NCBI RefSeq assembly: GCF_019977295.1
Contig: NZ_AP024651.1
Span: 806,001 to 870,000, forward strand
Direction: 5' to 3'
Length of the DNA: 64,000 bases
DNA from: Arthrobacter sp. StoSoilB20
GTDB taxonomy: Bacteria > Actinomycetota > Actinomycetes > Actinomycetales > Micrococcaceae
Positions within the stretch are counted from its first letter, which is position 1. Each line of letters starts with the position of its first letter. Positions 52,083 through 61,374 of this stretch are shown here, one piece after another. The position numbers and the translations under genes were made by a program. Under the pieces are notes generated by a model. The model worked only from the letters and a program-made list of their open reading frames with translations. It had not been told where the DNA came from and ran no database searches.

Positions 52083-54940
52083 GCTGCACCGCCGATCTTC
52101 AGTGTGTAAAGCGTCTGAGACGTAGCGCCGGCCGGCACTTCGAGTTGGAACGGCGGCATTTCATCCACCGCGGTGAGCGAGGCCTTGAACTGGGCCTGAC
52201 GCAGCAGGAGTCCTGCCACGTCCCGGGAACGGATGTTTGCGTAGCCTTCGGCGTTCTGCGAGGCAAGGGCCAACTGGAAGTCCGCGGTGTCCGCTTTTGC
52301 CGCGCTGGTGGCCATCGAGCCGAGCAGGCCTGAACCGTTCACCGCCCTGTCCCCGAGGTCCAGCATCACCTTGTTGAGGCTGGACGCGAGAAGCGCGCTG
52401 GCACCTTCGACGTCGCGGGTGGAGCCCGACGTGCTGGCTGCGATGTTGTCCAAGGAAGCTTGGGTGCTCTTGGATAGGGCAGCAGTCAGGTCACCGCTCT
52501 GCCCCAGGAGCTCGTCACGCTGCTTGTTGACCGTTCCCTCGGCGTCTTTCACAACGTCGTCCGAGGTGGATTTCAGCCCGGAAATGGACCGGTTGAACGC
52601 TGACGTCACGGCTTCGGAACTGGCATCGCCGATGTCGGCAACCTGCCGCACTTGTTCGTCCACGGTTTTGTAGACCTCGGCGGCAGTTTCGGCCGAAACG
52701 TCGCGGAGTGATTCCTTGATCTTGTCGCCGAGCATGTCCTGCTGCTCTTTCAATTTCGCAAGTGCTGTGGTCACCGTGCCGGAAGATTCAATCGCGTCAG
52801 CGAGGGCAGCGTCGAGCGCCTCGAGTCCCTTTTTGGTTCCGTTCACGTTTCCTGTTGCGGCGCCGTCGAGCGTCTTGACGGCGGTCTTGATCGCCTCCAG
52901 TTTGGTGTCGGTGGCGTCGAACGTAGCCTCCAAGGCCGTGAAGGCCTGGCCAATTGCCTGGTCGGCGGCGGTGGTGTCAGTCGCTGCGAGCACTTCGTCC
53001 CAGGCAGCTGACTGAGCTTCGAGTCGGACGTCCAGGGGCTCCTTGAAGCCCGGCGGCGGATTCAGCGCAGGTGAGGGGTTGCCGTCTTCATCAGTCGGTT
53101 CGCACGGCACTGACGTCAGGTAGGAGCGCAACCTGTCAACGTCCTTGGCGGACAGTTTGCCCTTGCCAGGGATGAGTCCGTCGTCGGACAGCTTGCAGAG
53201 TTCGTCGGCCAGTTTCTGGTTTTGCTGCAGCATGGAGCCGTTCAGCCAGGTTCCCTGACCGAGTTCGCCTTTTGCTGCCTTGGCATTGGCAGCGATAGCG
53301 ATGAGTTTCTGCCGGAGGGTGTCAACACTGTTCTGCGCCGCGGTGGCTGCTTTTCGGGTTGCGGTTGCAGAGTCCTCGGCTGACTTGATGGCTGCATCCA
53401 GCGCTGCGAGTGCCTTGCTGTAGTCCTCCGAAGTTCCGGAGCCGTCAAGCATCGCACCGAGGTTCGTGCGCACCTTTTCAAGTGCGACGGCGGACGTCGC
53501 CTGGTCTTTAATGGCACCTTCCACGACCTGCGGCTGAAGGCCGGAGACGAGTTTGTCGCCTTCTTGGACCAGGCCCAGAAGTGCTCCGGTGACAGTGACG
53601 GCGGAACCGTAGAGGGAGCAGGTCATTGAACCCTGTTCAGCACACTCTGCAGGGGTAGGGTTCTCGGGTCCCATCGTCGCTTTGAGGGCGCCGGCCACGG
53701 TGTCACGGCAACCAGCGCTGACCTGTGCATAGGCATCCAGCTGCGAGGACATGGTGAGAACGCTGGAATAGACGGTGGATGCGGGCGCGGCCTTTGCCAC
53801 CTCAGCGGTGCAGCCGTCGCCTGTAATGGGGGTGACCGGCGGTGTGGCGGAAGTGTCGCCCAGCATTGCATCCACCGCGGAGACCGTCAGTTTCAGCTGC
53901 GACATGGTGGTGGACTGGGTGGCCGTGGTTGAAGACTCCAGGTCGGAGCCCAGAACCTGCAGTTGCTGCTTCAGGTCCGACATCGTCGCGGCAAGGGCCT
54001 TGGAGTTGTCCCGCAGTTCACCGGCTGTCTTTGCGCCAAGGGTCTGCGAGGTTGCCTGGAGGTTCCGGCGGACATCGGTGATGGTGGATCCGGCTTTCGC
54101 CAGGACGGTGTTGACATCAGAGACCAGCGAAATGGTGCGGCGCTGCAATTCCATCTCCGAGCCTGTTCCGGACGAGAAGGCGCTGGCAAGAACACCGTTG
54201 GCACTGAGGTCTGTATTGAGGCCCGGCTGGACGGCGACATCGAATTCGGGGACCTGGAAGTCTTTCACGTCGGCGGCGAGACGCAGCGTGGTGCTGGCGC
54301 CGGAACGCGGGGGAGCCAGGACGGTGGCCCACTGGACTACGGTGGCACCGTCTTCAGTACTGCTCAGGACTCCGTTGGTACCCGTGGTGCCGTCGCCCGA
54401 GCCGGGTGTTACGTCGTCCGCCCGGATGCCGGGGAGCTTGGTAGACGCGGCGATTGTCAGCGGGGCACCGACCAAAGCCGTGTCAGAACGGGCCTGGCCG
54501 GCGGCATCGTACTGGATGGTCTGTGGTTTGACCGTGAGGTTCTCAAGCGTCAGGTTGATCTCCACCGGGCCGGTATGGCCTTTCAAGTCGGCGAGGTCGG
54601 AACCCGATTTCTCGCCGGCGCGGTACTGCAGGCTCACGCGCACCGGGAGTTCGCCCACAACCTGGGCGGTGTCATATGTGGTGTTTTCCGCCGAGGAGTC
54701 ACCCGCAGCGGACACCGAGATGGTGGTGCCCTCGATCTTCTGCACGCCGGCGGCCGGGGACAGGCCCACGCGGACGCTCTGCAAGAGTTTGACCGGGTTG
54801 GACACCGGCTCCGGCTCAGGTGGCTGGGTGCACGACGTGGTCGCGATCAGTCCCAGCGCTATCAGGGCGATGCCCAGAGCACGGACCGGGGGGATACGAC
54901 GCCCCGGTTTGTACTGGTTAAAACTAGCCTGCCTGGGCAT
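52079..54940 (-). CDS. Large helical lipoprotein-like envelope protein in the T7SS operon
   Basis: The protein has 953 residues. The N-terminus (PPVRALGIALIALGLIATTSC) is a signal with a weak lipobox at Cys37. A beta-rich region (about 60-260) precedes long Ala/Thr/Asp/Lys helical stretches (about 270-900) with coiled-coil character, such as LSKSTQASLDNIAASTSG and LKEQQDMLGDKIKESLRDVSAET. It ends with a beta segment FQLEVPAGATSQTLYTLKI. GAGGGGG precedes ATG 54940. It is first in the operon with the PBP-like, EssC-like and kinase genes. It may be an outer channel or spacing element, comparable in role but not in sequence to YueB/EsaA; this is inference. Confidence 0.7.
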   Translation of the reverse strand: MPRQASFNQYKPGRRIPPVRALGIALIALGLIATTSCTQPPEPEPVSNPVKLLQSVRVGLSPAAGVQKIEGTTISVSAAGDSSAENTTYDTAQVVGELPVRVSLQYRAGEKSGSDLADLKGHTGPVEINLTLENLTVKPQTIQYDAAGQARSDTALVGAPLTIAASTKLPGIRADDVTPGSGDGTTGTNGVLSSTEDGATVVQWATVLAPPRSGASTTLRLAADVKDFQVPEFDVAVQPGLNTDLSANGVLASAFSSGTGSEMELQRRTISLVSDVNTVLAKAGSTITDVRRNLQATSQTLGAKTAGELRDNSKALAATMSDLKQQLQVLGSDLESSTTATQSTTMSQLKLTVSAVDAMLGDTSATPPVTPITGDGCTAEVAKAAPASTVYSSVLTMSSQLDAYAQVSAGCRDTVAGALKATMGPENPTPAECAEQGSMTCSLYGSAVTVTGALLGLVQEGDKLVSGLQPQVVEGAIKDQATSAVALEKVRTNLGAMLDGSGTSEDYSKALAALDAAIKSAEDSATATRKAATAAQNSVDTLRQKLIAIAANAKAAKGELGQGTWLNGSMLQQNQKLADELCKLSDDGLIPGKGKLSAKDVDRLRSYLTSVPCEPTDEDGNPSPALNPPPGFKEPLDVRLEAQSAAWDEVLAATDTTAADQAIGQAFTALEATFDATDTKLEAIKTAVKTLDGAATGNVNGTKKGLEALDAALADAIESSGTVTTALAKLKEQQDMLGDKIKESLRDVSAETAAEVYKTVDEQVRQVADIGDASSEAVTSAFNRSISGLKSTSDDVVKDAEGTVNKQRDELLGQSGDLTAALSKSTQASLDNIAASTSGSTRDVEGASALLASSLNKVMLDLGDRAVNGSGLLGSMATSAAKADTADFQLALASQNAEGYANIRSRDVAGLLLRQAQFKASLTAVDEMPPFQLEVPAGATSQTLYTLKIGGAA

Positions 54941-54977
54941 GGATCGTCCCCCTCTTTCCGTTCACGGTGCCTTGAGT

Positions 54978-55012
54978 ATCATAAGGTTGCGCTCCCGAAT
55001 GGACTAATCCAT
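54978..55012 (-). promoter_or_regulatory. Candidate promoter and operator of the T7SS operon
   Basis: On the minus strand TTAGTC (55002-55007) and TATGAT (54978-54983) are spaced by 18 bases and face the large helical protein gene. An inverted repeat ATGGA-CTAA-TCCAT (54999-55012) overlaps the -35. It lies between two divergent units and could bind a shared regulator. Low certainty. Confidence 0.3.
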
Positions 55013-55173
55013 CTGCTAAGTATCACCGCAGGTGGCAGGCAGGTTCATGTTTTTCCACAAGCGTTTCTCTGTTTGTTGGATTTATTGGTTGGTGTTGGTA
55101 GTTTGGGTGCGTCTGGTTGCCTGGGCTGGTTTGGCTTGGGTGTTGCGATTGTTCTTATTGGGAGGAAAGTTCT

Positions 55174-55455
55174 ATGTCGCGTGTGTTGTCTACTGAGCAG
55201 GCCAAGGCTGCTATTGGTCAGGTGCAGTCGATTATTACTGGTGGGTTTACGGATCAGATTTCGGCGTTGGATGCCCAGGGTCGTGTGTTGTCGGATCCGA
55301 ATGTGTGGGATGGTCCGTTGGCTGCTGAGTTCCGTGGTTCGACGTGGCCGGAGACGAAGGCTGCGTTGGATAAGGCCAAGGAAGAGCTGGAGCAGTTGCG
55401 GGGTCAGTTGCAGAAGATTTCGCAGGATATTTTCTCTGCTGGTGGCGGGGCCTGA
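55174..55455 (+). CDS. WXG100-like small protein (Esx-type)
   Basis: The 93-residue protein is predicted all helical: STEQAKAAIGQVQSIITGGFTDQISAL, then a VWDGPLAAEFRGSTWPETKAALDKAKEELEQLRGQLQKISQDIF helix. The WDG turn sits where WXG100 proteins have W-x-G, and length and fold fit secreted Esx partners. GGAGGAAAG lies 6 bases before ATG 55174, a strong ribosome site. Codons end mostly in G or T, unlike typical genes of this chromosome. It lies between the secretion operon and the RHS toxin gene and is likely a substrate or chaperone-like partner. Confidence 0.8.
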   Translation: MSRVLSTEQAKAAIGQVQSIITGGFTDQISALDAQGRVLSDPNVWDGPLAAEFRGSTWPETKAALDKAKEELEQLRGQLQKISQDIFSAGGGA

Positions 55456-55549
55456 TTCTTTTTTGGTGTGAGTGTGGGGGCCGGGTGATCGTGCTGCGTT
55501 GATGCGTGGTGTGGTTGCCCGGCCGTTGCACTGTGGTGCCGGTGGCTGT

Positions 55550-55612
55550 GGTGTGGGGTCGTGCCGTGTGGTTGTGGTGCGGGGTCGTGCCGTGTGGGTT
55601 GTGGTGCGGGTT
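55550..55612. repeat. 27-bp direct repeat between esx-like and RHS genes
   Basis: GGGGTCGTGCCGTGTGG followed by TTGTGGTGC occurs twice in tandem (about 55555-55607), the second copy with one extra G. The 208-base gap otherwise shows a strongly G/T-rich plus strand and no gene. Confidence 0.6.
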
Positions 55613-55665
55613 TTTGTGGGTTGTTGGGTTTTGTTCGCGTTCTTGTTCTGTGGGGGGCTGTGGTT

Positions 55666-58600
55666 GTGACCGAGTTCGTTGAGATGCCGTTGTTGCCGGA
55701 TTCCGATGGTGCCCATGGTGGCCGGTTTGTGTATGGGGTTGCTGAGTCGTTGAAGGGTGCTTTTGAGTCCGCAGCGTCGCGGGTTGATGAGCATTCGGGG
55801 TCGCGGACGCCGTTGGTGACCGGGGCGGGGGAGGATTTCCGGGGGCATTTTTCGGAGGTGTTCGCGGCGAACGCGGTGACGGCGTCCCGGGACGCGGAGT
55901 CCTTGGCCGCGGCGTTGCGGAAAGTCGCGGAGTATGTGGGCACCATGATCGAGCGTGCGCGGGAAGAGGATGACCGGCGTCGGGAGAACAACGAGTGGGT
56001 GCGGCGGCATAACAACCGCAACTGGCTTGAGCAGTTTGGTGACAGCCTTTGGGGTGAGGAAGCGCGTCCGAATATGGAGCCCGGGAACGCGCCGTCGTTC
56101 CCGTCCGAAGCCCCGGCGTCGGGGTCGCGGGAGACCCCTGGCCCGGGTGGCGGGTACGGGGGCGGGGTCTCCTCGGCCCGTCCGGAGTCGTTGCGGACTT
56201 TCGCTGCGGGTTCCCGTGGCCTGGATGAGGGGATTGCGTCGGTGCCGGGGTCCTTGGAGGGGGAGTTGTCTTCGTTCGCGGACCGGTGCGGGTGGGGCCG
56301 GATCGACGCTGCTGGTGTGGTGAGCGCGTTCCGGCAGTATTTGCAGGCCAATGAGGCGGATGCGGCGTGGGCTGTGGTGGTCGCGGACGCGTTTGCTGCT
56401 GCCGGGGGTGAGGGTGCGGTCTCGACCCTGTCGGATGCGGCGGTGAACGAGGCGTTGGCCGCGGCGGGGGTTTCGGGGACCCGGACGGGGTTGGTCATTG
56501 ACCCGCCCACGGCGGCCGGGGCGGTGCCCTCGTCCGGGTATGCCAATGATCCGGTGAACACGGCCACGGGGAATTTTATTGAACCGGAAACGGATCTGGG
56601 GTTCGCCGGGGCGGCCGCGGACCTGGCGGTCACAAGGATGTATAACTCTCTCGGTTCGGGCCTGGGCACTGTTGGGGTGTTTGGTCCGGGGTGGGCGTCG
56701 GTGCTGGACCAGCACCTGGCCTTGACTGATGAGGGGTGCCGGTGGGTGATGGCCGACGGCCGGGCGGTGGACTTCCCGCGTGAGGGTGCGGGTTGGGCCC
56801 GCGCCGTCGGGGAGAACTACTGGCTCACCCGCCACCCGGTCGAGGAACCGTGGTTGGCGGAGCTGACCTCGGTCCCCGAAGGTGTTACCGAGGTGTTGGT
56901 TGTGACTGATAACCAGGGCGGTTGGTGGGCTTACACCACTGCCGGGGTGTGGCTCGGGACCGGGGCAGGGCCCGGCCGGACCATCTCCGCCCACCGTGAA
57001 GCCGCGGCTGCATCTGTTGCGGAGACTGCGGTCGATGGTGGTGTGCCGGGTGTGGTGTGCCGGTTGGTGCATGTGCGGGGCCGGTTTGTGGAGATTGATT
57101 ACGTTGATGGTGTGGTCGGGGTGGTCCGTTCCTCGGATGGGCGCCGGGTTGAGTACGGGTACGACGCCGAGGGCCGTTTGGTCACCGTGGGCACGGAGAC
57201 CGGCACCCGTAGGTATGGGTGGAACGAGCAGGGCTTGATCGGGTCGGTGGTCTCGGCCGCGGGTGTGGTGGAGGCCGAAAACACGTATGACGAGGCCGGC
57301 CGGGTCATCATGCAGGTCACTCAGCATGGGCGGCGGACGCGGTTCGCTTATTTACCGGGCCGGGTCACGGTGGTCTCTGATGAGGACGGGTCCCGGTCGA
57401 ATTCCTGGGTCGCTGATTCGAAGGGCCGCCTGGTGGGGGTGCTGGACGCGGAGGACCGGCGCCAGTCCATGTCTTATGACGGGCACTCGAATCTGGTGTC
57501 CTTGACCGAGCGTGACGGCGCGGTCACGGTCCATGGTTACGACACCCGGGGCCGGAAGATCCGGACCGTGACCCCGGAAGGCGCGGACCTGAGCTACGGC
57601 TGGGACGAGCAGGACCGTATCACCACCCTGGTGACCGCGTCCGGGTCCGTCGTGACCTATGAGTACGCCGATGAGCTGTCCCGGGACCCGTCCGTGGTGG
57701 TTGACCCGTTGGGTGGCCGGACCGAGCTGGTGTGGCGGGACGGGCTCCTGACCCAGGTCACGGACCCGGTTGGGGTCATGATTGGTTTTGAGTACGACGG
57801 GTTCGGGGACCTGACCGGAACGTCCAACGCCGCAGGTGACACCGCGAGGATTGTGCGGGACCGGGCGGGCCGTCCGGTGGCGGCGGTGAGCCCGTCGGGG
57901 GCTGAGACACGGTTCGGTTATGACGAGGCCGGGGTGTTGGTGCGTCGGGTGGACCCGGACGGGGCGGTGTGGGCGTTCGAGCACGACGCCGCGGGCCGGA
58001 CCACCGCGGTGGTCGCCCCGGATGGGGGCCGGACGGTGTTCGAGTACGCCCCCAACGGGGAACTGTCCCGCACCACCGACCCGCTCGGCCGGGTCGTGGA
58101 GCGGGTGGTTGATGAGCTGGGTAACCTCACGGCTGCGGTGTTGCCGGACGGGGGCAGGTGGGGCTTCACCCACGACAACCTCTCCCGGCTGGTGGGTATC
58201 ACGGACCCTGCCGGGCATGACTGGGTGCGGGAGTACGACACGGTCGGTGCCCTGACCGCCGTGATCGATCCGACCGGTGTCCGGACCGGGGCGGTCACCG
58301 ACCGGACGGCCGGGACGGCGTCCCTGACGGACGCGTTCGCCGCGAATACTTATAGTTTTGATGAGTACGGCCGGCCCACGAAAATCGAATCTGTCGACGG
58401 GTCCGCGGAACTCATCACGTATGACGGTGCGGGCAACCCTGTCGAGTTGGTCGATGGTGAGGGCGGGTTGACGGTCCTGGGCCGTGACGCTGCGGGGAAG
58501 ATTACCTCGATTACCTCACCGACGGGGGCGGTGACCCGGTTCGAGTACGACCACTGCGGCCGCCCGTGGAAGAGCATTGACCCGGTCGGGGCGGTCACGG

Positions 58601-61365
58601 AACTGTCCTACGACGTCGACCAGCGCCTCACCGCGAGGAGACTGCCCACCGGTGAGGTCGAAACGTTCGCTTACGACGCGTGTGGCCGGTTGACCGCGAA
58701 GCACACCCCCGGGGACGGGACGGCCCGGTACGGGTACGACAAGGTTGGGCGGCTGAGTTTTGCCCAGGATTCCTGGTACGGGACCCGCCGCTTCGAATAC
58801 AACCTCGCCGGGGAACTGACCGGGACCATCAACGGGGTGGGTGGCAGGACCGGCTTCGAGTACGACACCCGCGGCCGGCTCACCCGCATCACCGACCCCA
58901 ATGGTGGGGTCACCACCCGCACGTATACGGCCACGGACCAAGTCGATTCGGTGACGGACCCGCTCGGGAGGGTCACCACGGCGACCTACGACGCGGCAGG
59001 CCGGCAACTCTCCCAGACGGACCCGGACGGGCACGCCACCACCTGGGCCTACGACGCCGCGGGCCGGGAAGCGTCCACCTCGGTGGACGGTGCCCTGATC
59101 GCCGCCATTGAACGTGACCTGGCGGGCCGGCGGGTGGTCATCACCGACCATACCGGCGGGGCGGGGTATGCGGTGGAGCACGAACTGTGCTTTGACCGCC
59201 GCGGCCTCCTCACCCGCCGCTCCAACGGGACCGGGACCGGGAGTCAGGTGTTGGGGTGGGAGTATGACGGTGACGGGAACCGCACCGCCTTCACAGACCC
59301 CACCGGCACCACCACCCGTTACATCCGCGACGCCGCGGGCCGGGTCGTGAAGGTGTCGAACCCGTTGCTCGGGGATGCGGCCTTCACCCACGACGCTTCC
59401 GGGCGGATCACCACCGCCACCGCAGGGGACCTGGTGCAGGAGTGGGTGTATCGGGGAGGGAACCTCAGCGAGCACACCCGCACCACCACCGCCGACAACG
59501 GCACCAACCCTCCGGGTGCTGCTGATGTGACGTTGATCGGTCGTGAGGACGGCGGCCGGATTACCGGCTTGTCCAGGGGCGGGGTCGTGACCCGGTACGG
59601 GTACGATACTGCCGGGCAAATGGTCTCCGCCACCACCAGCGACAGCCACAACGTGTCGGCGTCGGGTTCGGTGGTGGGGTGGGAGTACGACGCCGGTGGG
59701 CGGCTGCTCCGCGAAACCACCCCCACTGGGGCCCGCACCTTCGCCTATGACGCCGCAGGGCAGTTACTTGCTGTCACGGACCCTGACGGTGCCCGGACTG
59801 AGTACGTGTATGACGGGCTGGGCCGCCGGGTCAGGGTGATCGGGGCCGACGGGTCCTGGACCGAATACGCCTGGGGCCCCACCGGCTACCTCACCGGCAC
59901 CATCGAGAAGGATCGGGACGGGGCCGAACGAAACCGGCACCGGCTCCACGTCGACGCGCTCGGTGAACTCGCCACCGTGGACGGGGCGACCTTGTGGTGG
60001 GACACCGCAGCGCCCGTGCCGACCCTCGCCGGTGCCAACTCTACCCAGGTGGTGTCCCTGCCCGGCGGAGTCACCGGCATCGGCGACGCGTGGACCACAC
60101 CCGGGTGGCGTGCCGCCCGACCGACCGATCAGCACGATCCCTGGGCCGTCCTCGGCACCCCCGCCACCCCACACCCGGGCAGCCCCGCAACAACCAGTAC
60201 AGGGGTTGGTTCCGCTGCTGGGTTCGGTGGTGCGTTGCCCGCCGGTATCGGCCTGACCGCCGGTGGCGGGATCGACATCGCAGGGCTCGAATGGCTCGGC
60301 GCCAGGGCGTACGACCCGGCCACCCGGGGATTCCTCTCCACCGACCCCCTCGCCCCCGTCCTGGGCGCGGGCTGGGACGGGAACCCCTACTCCTACGCCG
60401 GAAACAACCCCCTCAACACCACCGACCCCACCGGCCTGAAACCCCTCACCGATGCCGACCTGAAAGCCTACGACGGGTCGTCCCGCGGCGCCATCGCCGC
60501 CACCGGAGACTGGCTCGGAGACAACTGGGAATACGTCGTCGGAGGGGCCGCTGTGGTCGGCGGGGCCGTGTTGATGTTCGTCCCCGGCGGACAACTCGCG
60601 GGCATGGGATTGATGAGCTTCGGCGCCGACGTCGTCATCCAAAAAGCAACCACCGGCCAAGTCAACTGGGGTAATGCCATCGGGAGCGGTGTTATGGGTG
60701 TGGCCGGCGGTGGCGTGGGAATGATGGTTACTAAGTCTGCTTCACTGGTTGTTGGAAGAGTGGTGGCGGGCCAAGCTGCGCGAAGTATGGCTTCAAATGT
60801 TGCGACTTCGACGTTGACTCGTGCCACAGGCAATGCCGCAGTCATTGCACGGAGGTTCGGCGCTAATTTGTTGAAAGACATGGTCGGCAGTGGTGCAGCA
60901 GGAGGTGTAGCCGGAACCGTAGATTATGTCCGGGAACGCGTTCAGAAGGGCGGTCCCTGGACAGCCCAAGGACTGTTGGGTAGCGCGGCTGGAGGTGCCT
61001 CCACGGGTGTCATCAGCGGGGCACTGAGTCCTGCGGCTGGGCACGCAGCTACAAAAGGACTTCAGGTTGTTTCATCTATGGGCATCAACACAGGCGCTGG
61101 ATTTGCGGGTGAGATGGTGAAGAGCGGGGTGAATGGAGAAGCCTTTAACCCGGCAAAGGCTCTGCTTTCATCTAGCATGGCGGGTACCAGCGCCTCTACG
61201 GCGTCCGCCCTGCGAGGCCTTGCTCCGCAAGGGTATAGGGAACTTGTTGGAACAAGTACCTCTGCTCCCATCGACTACTTCACTAAGACTAATGTGAGTA
61301 CTGAAGTATTGAATGGAGCAATTGGTTTGACCGCAAATGCTGTTGTTGACGAGTCGTGGAAGTGA
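55666..61365 (+). CDS. RHS/YD-repeat polymorphic toxin with WXG100-like N-terminus
   Basis: The protein has 1899 residues from GTG 55666, preceded by a G-run. The N-terminus (about 1-150: FVYGVAESLKGAFESAASRVDEHSG, SRDAESLAAALRKVAEYVGTMI) is helical, like T7SS export domains. A linker is followed by a prepeptide-type segment (YANDPVNTATGNFIEPETDL, the usual opening of RHS proteins). About 40 YD repeats (GYDxxGR, FEYDxxGR) fill about residues 480-1570. The RHS core ends NPYSYAGNNPLNTTDPTG at about 1573-1590. The last 309 residues are a variable tip with a hydrophobic stretch (VVGGAAVVGGAVLMFVPGGQLAGMGLM) and no catalytic motif I recognise. Confidence 0.92.
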   Translation: MTEFVEMPLLPDSDGAHGGRFVYGVAESLKGAFESAASRVDEHSGSRTPLVTGAGEDFRGHFSEVFAANAVTASRDAESLAAALRKVAEYVGTMIERAREEDDRRRENNEWVRRHNNRNWLEQFGDSLWGEEARPNMEPGNAPSFPSEAPASGSRETPGPGGGYGGGVSSARPESLRTFAAGSRGLDEGIASVPGSLEGELSSFADRCGWGRIDAAGVVSAFRQYLQANEADAAWAVVVADAFAAAGGEGAVSTLSDAAVNEALAAAGVSGTRTGLVIDPPTAAGAVPSSGYANDPVNTATGNFIEPETDLGFAGAAADLAVTRMYNSLGSGLGTVGVFGPGWASVLDQHLALTDEGCRWVMADGRAVDFPREGAGWARAVGENYWLTRHPVEEPWLAELTSVPEGVTEVLVVTDNQGGWWAYTTAGVWLGTGAGPGRTISAHREAAAASVAETAVDGGVPGVVCRLVHVRGRFVEIDYVDGVVGVVRSSDGRRVEYGYDAEGRLVTVGTETGTRRYGWNEQGLIGSVVSAAGVVEAENTYDEAGRVIMQVTQHGRRTRFAYLPGRVTVVSDEDGSRSNSWVADSKGRLVGVLDAEDRRQSMSYDGHSNLVSLTERDGAVTVHGYDTRGRKIRTVTPEGADLSYGWDEQDRITTLVTASGSVVTYEYADELSRDPSVVVDPLGGRTELVWRDGLLTQVTDPVGVMIGFEYDGFGDLTGTSNAAGDTARIVRDRAGRPVAAVSPSGAETRFGYDEAGVLVRRVDPDGAVWAFEHDAAGRTTAVVAPDGGRTVFEYAPNGELSRTTDPLGRVVERVVDELGNLTAAVLPDGGRWGFTHDNLSRLVGITDPAGHDWVREYDTVGALTAVIDPTGVRTGAVTDRTAGTASLTDAFAANTYSFDEYGRPTKIESVDGSAELITYDGAGNPVELVDGEGGLTVLGRDAAGKITSITSPTGAVTRFEYDHCGRPWKSIDPVGAVTELSYDVDQRLTARRLPTGEVETFAYDACGRLTAKHTPGDGTARYGYDKVGRLSFAQDSWYGTRRFEYNLAGELTGTINGVGGRTGFEYDTRGRLTRITDPNGGVTTRTYTATDQVDSVTDPLGRVTTATYDAAGRQLSQTDPDGHATTWAYDAAGREASTSVDGALIAAIERDLAGRRVVITDHTGGAGYAVEHELCFDRRGLLTRRSNGTGTGSQVLGWEYDGDGNRTAFTDPTGTTTRYIRDAAGRVVKVSNPLLGDAAFTHDASGRITTATAGDLVQEWVYRGGNLSEHTRTTTADNGTNPPGAADVTLIGREDGGRITGLSRGGVVTRYGYDTAGQMVSATTSDSHNVSASGSVVGWEYDAGGRLLRETTPTGARTFAYDAAGQLLAVTDPDGARTEYVYDGLGRRVRVIGADGSWTEYAWGPTGYLTGTIEKDRDGAERNRHRLHVDALGELATVDGATLWWDTAAPVPTLAGANSTQVVSLPGGVTGIGDAWTTPGWRAARPTDQHDPWAVLGTPATPHPGSPATTSTGVGSAAGFGGALPAGIGLTAGGGIDIAGLEWLGARAYDPATRGFLSTDPLAPVLGAGWDGNPYSYAGNNPLNTTDPTGLKPLTDADLKAYDGSSRGAIAATGDWLGDNWEYVVGGAAVVGGAVLMFVPGGQLAGMGLMSFGADVVIQKATTGQVNWGNAIGSGVMGVAGGGVGMMVTKSASLVVGRVVAGQAARSMASNVATSTLTRATGNAAVIARRFGANLLKDMVGSGAAGGVAGTVDYVRERVQKGGPWTAQGLLGSAAGGASTGVISGALSPAAGHAATKGLQVVSSMGINTGAGFAGEMVKSGVNGEAFNPAKALLSSSMAGTSASTASALRGLAPQGYRELVGTSTSAPIDYFTKTNVSTEVLNGAIGLTANAVVDESWK

Positions 61366-61374
61366 ACTAAATTA

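Noticed and set aside
55045..57327. 760-residue open frame on the minus strand opposite the esx-like and RHS genes
   Set aside because: It is the mirror of G/T-rich coding sequence: Arg/Pro/His/Thr-rich, no domain, and it crosses two well supported plus-strand genes.
57160..60300. Regularly spaced repeats resembling a CRISPR or tandem array
   Set aside because: They are the coding YD repeats of the RHS protein; sequence varies between units and the spacing follows the protein repeat.
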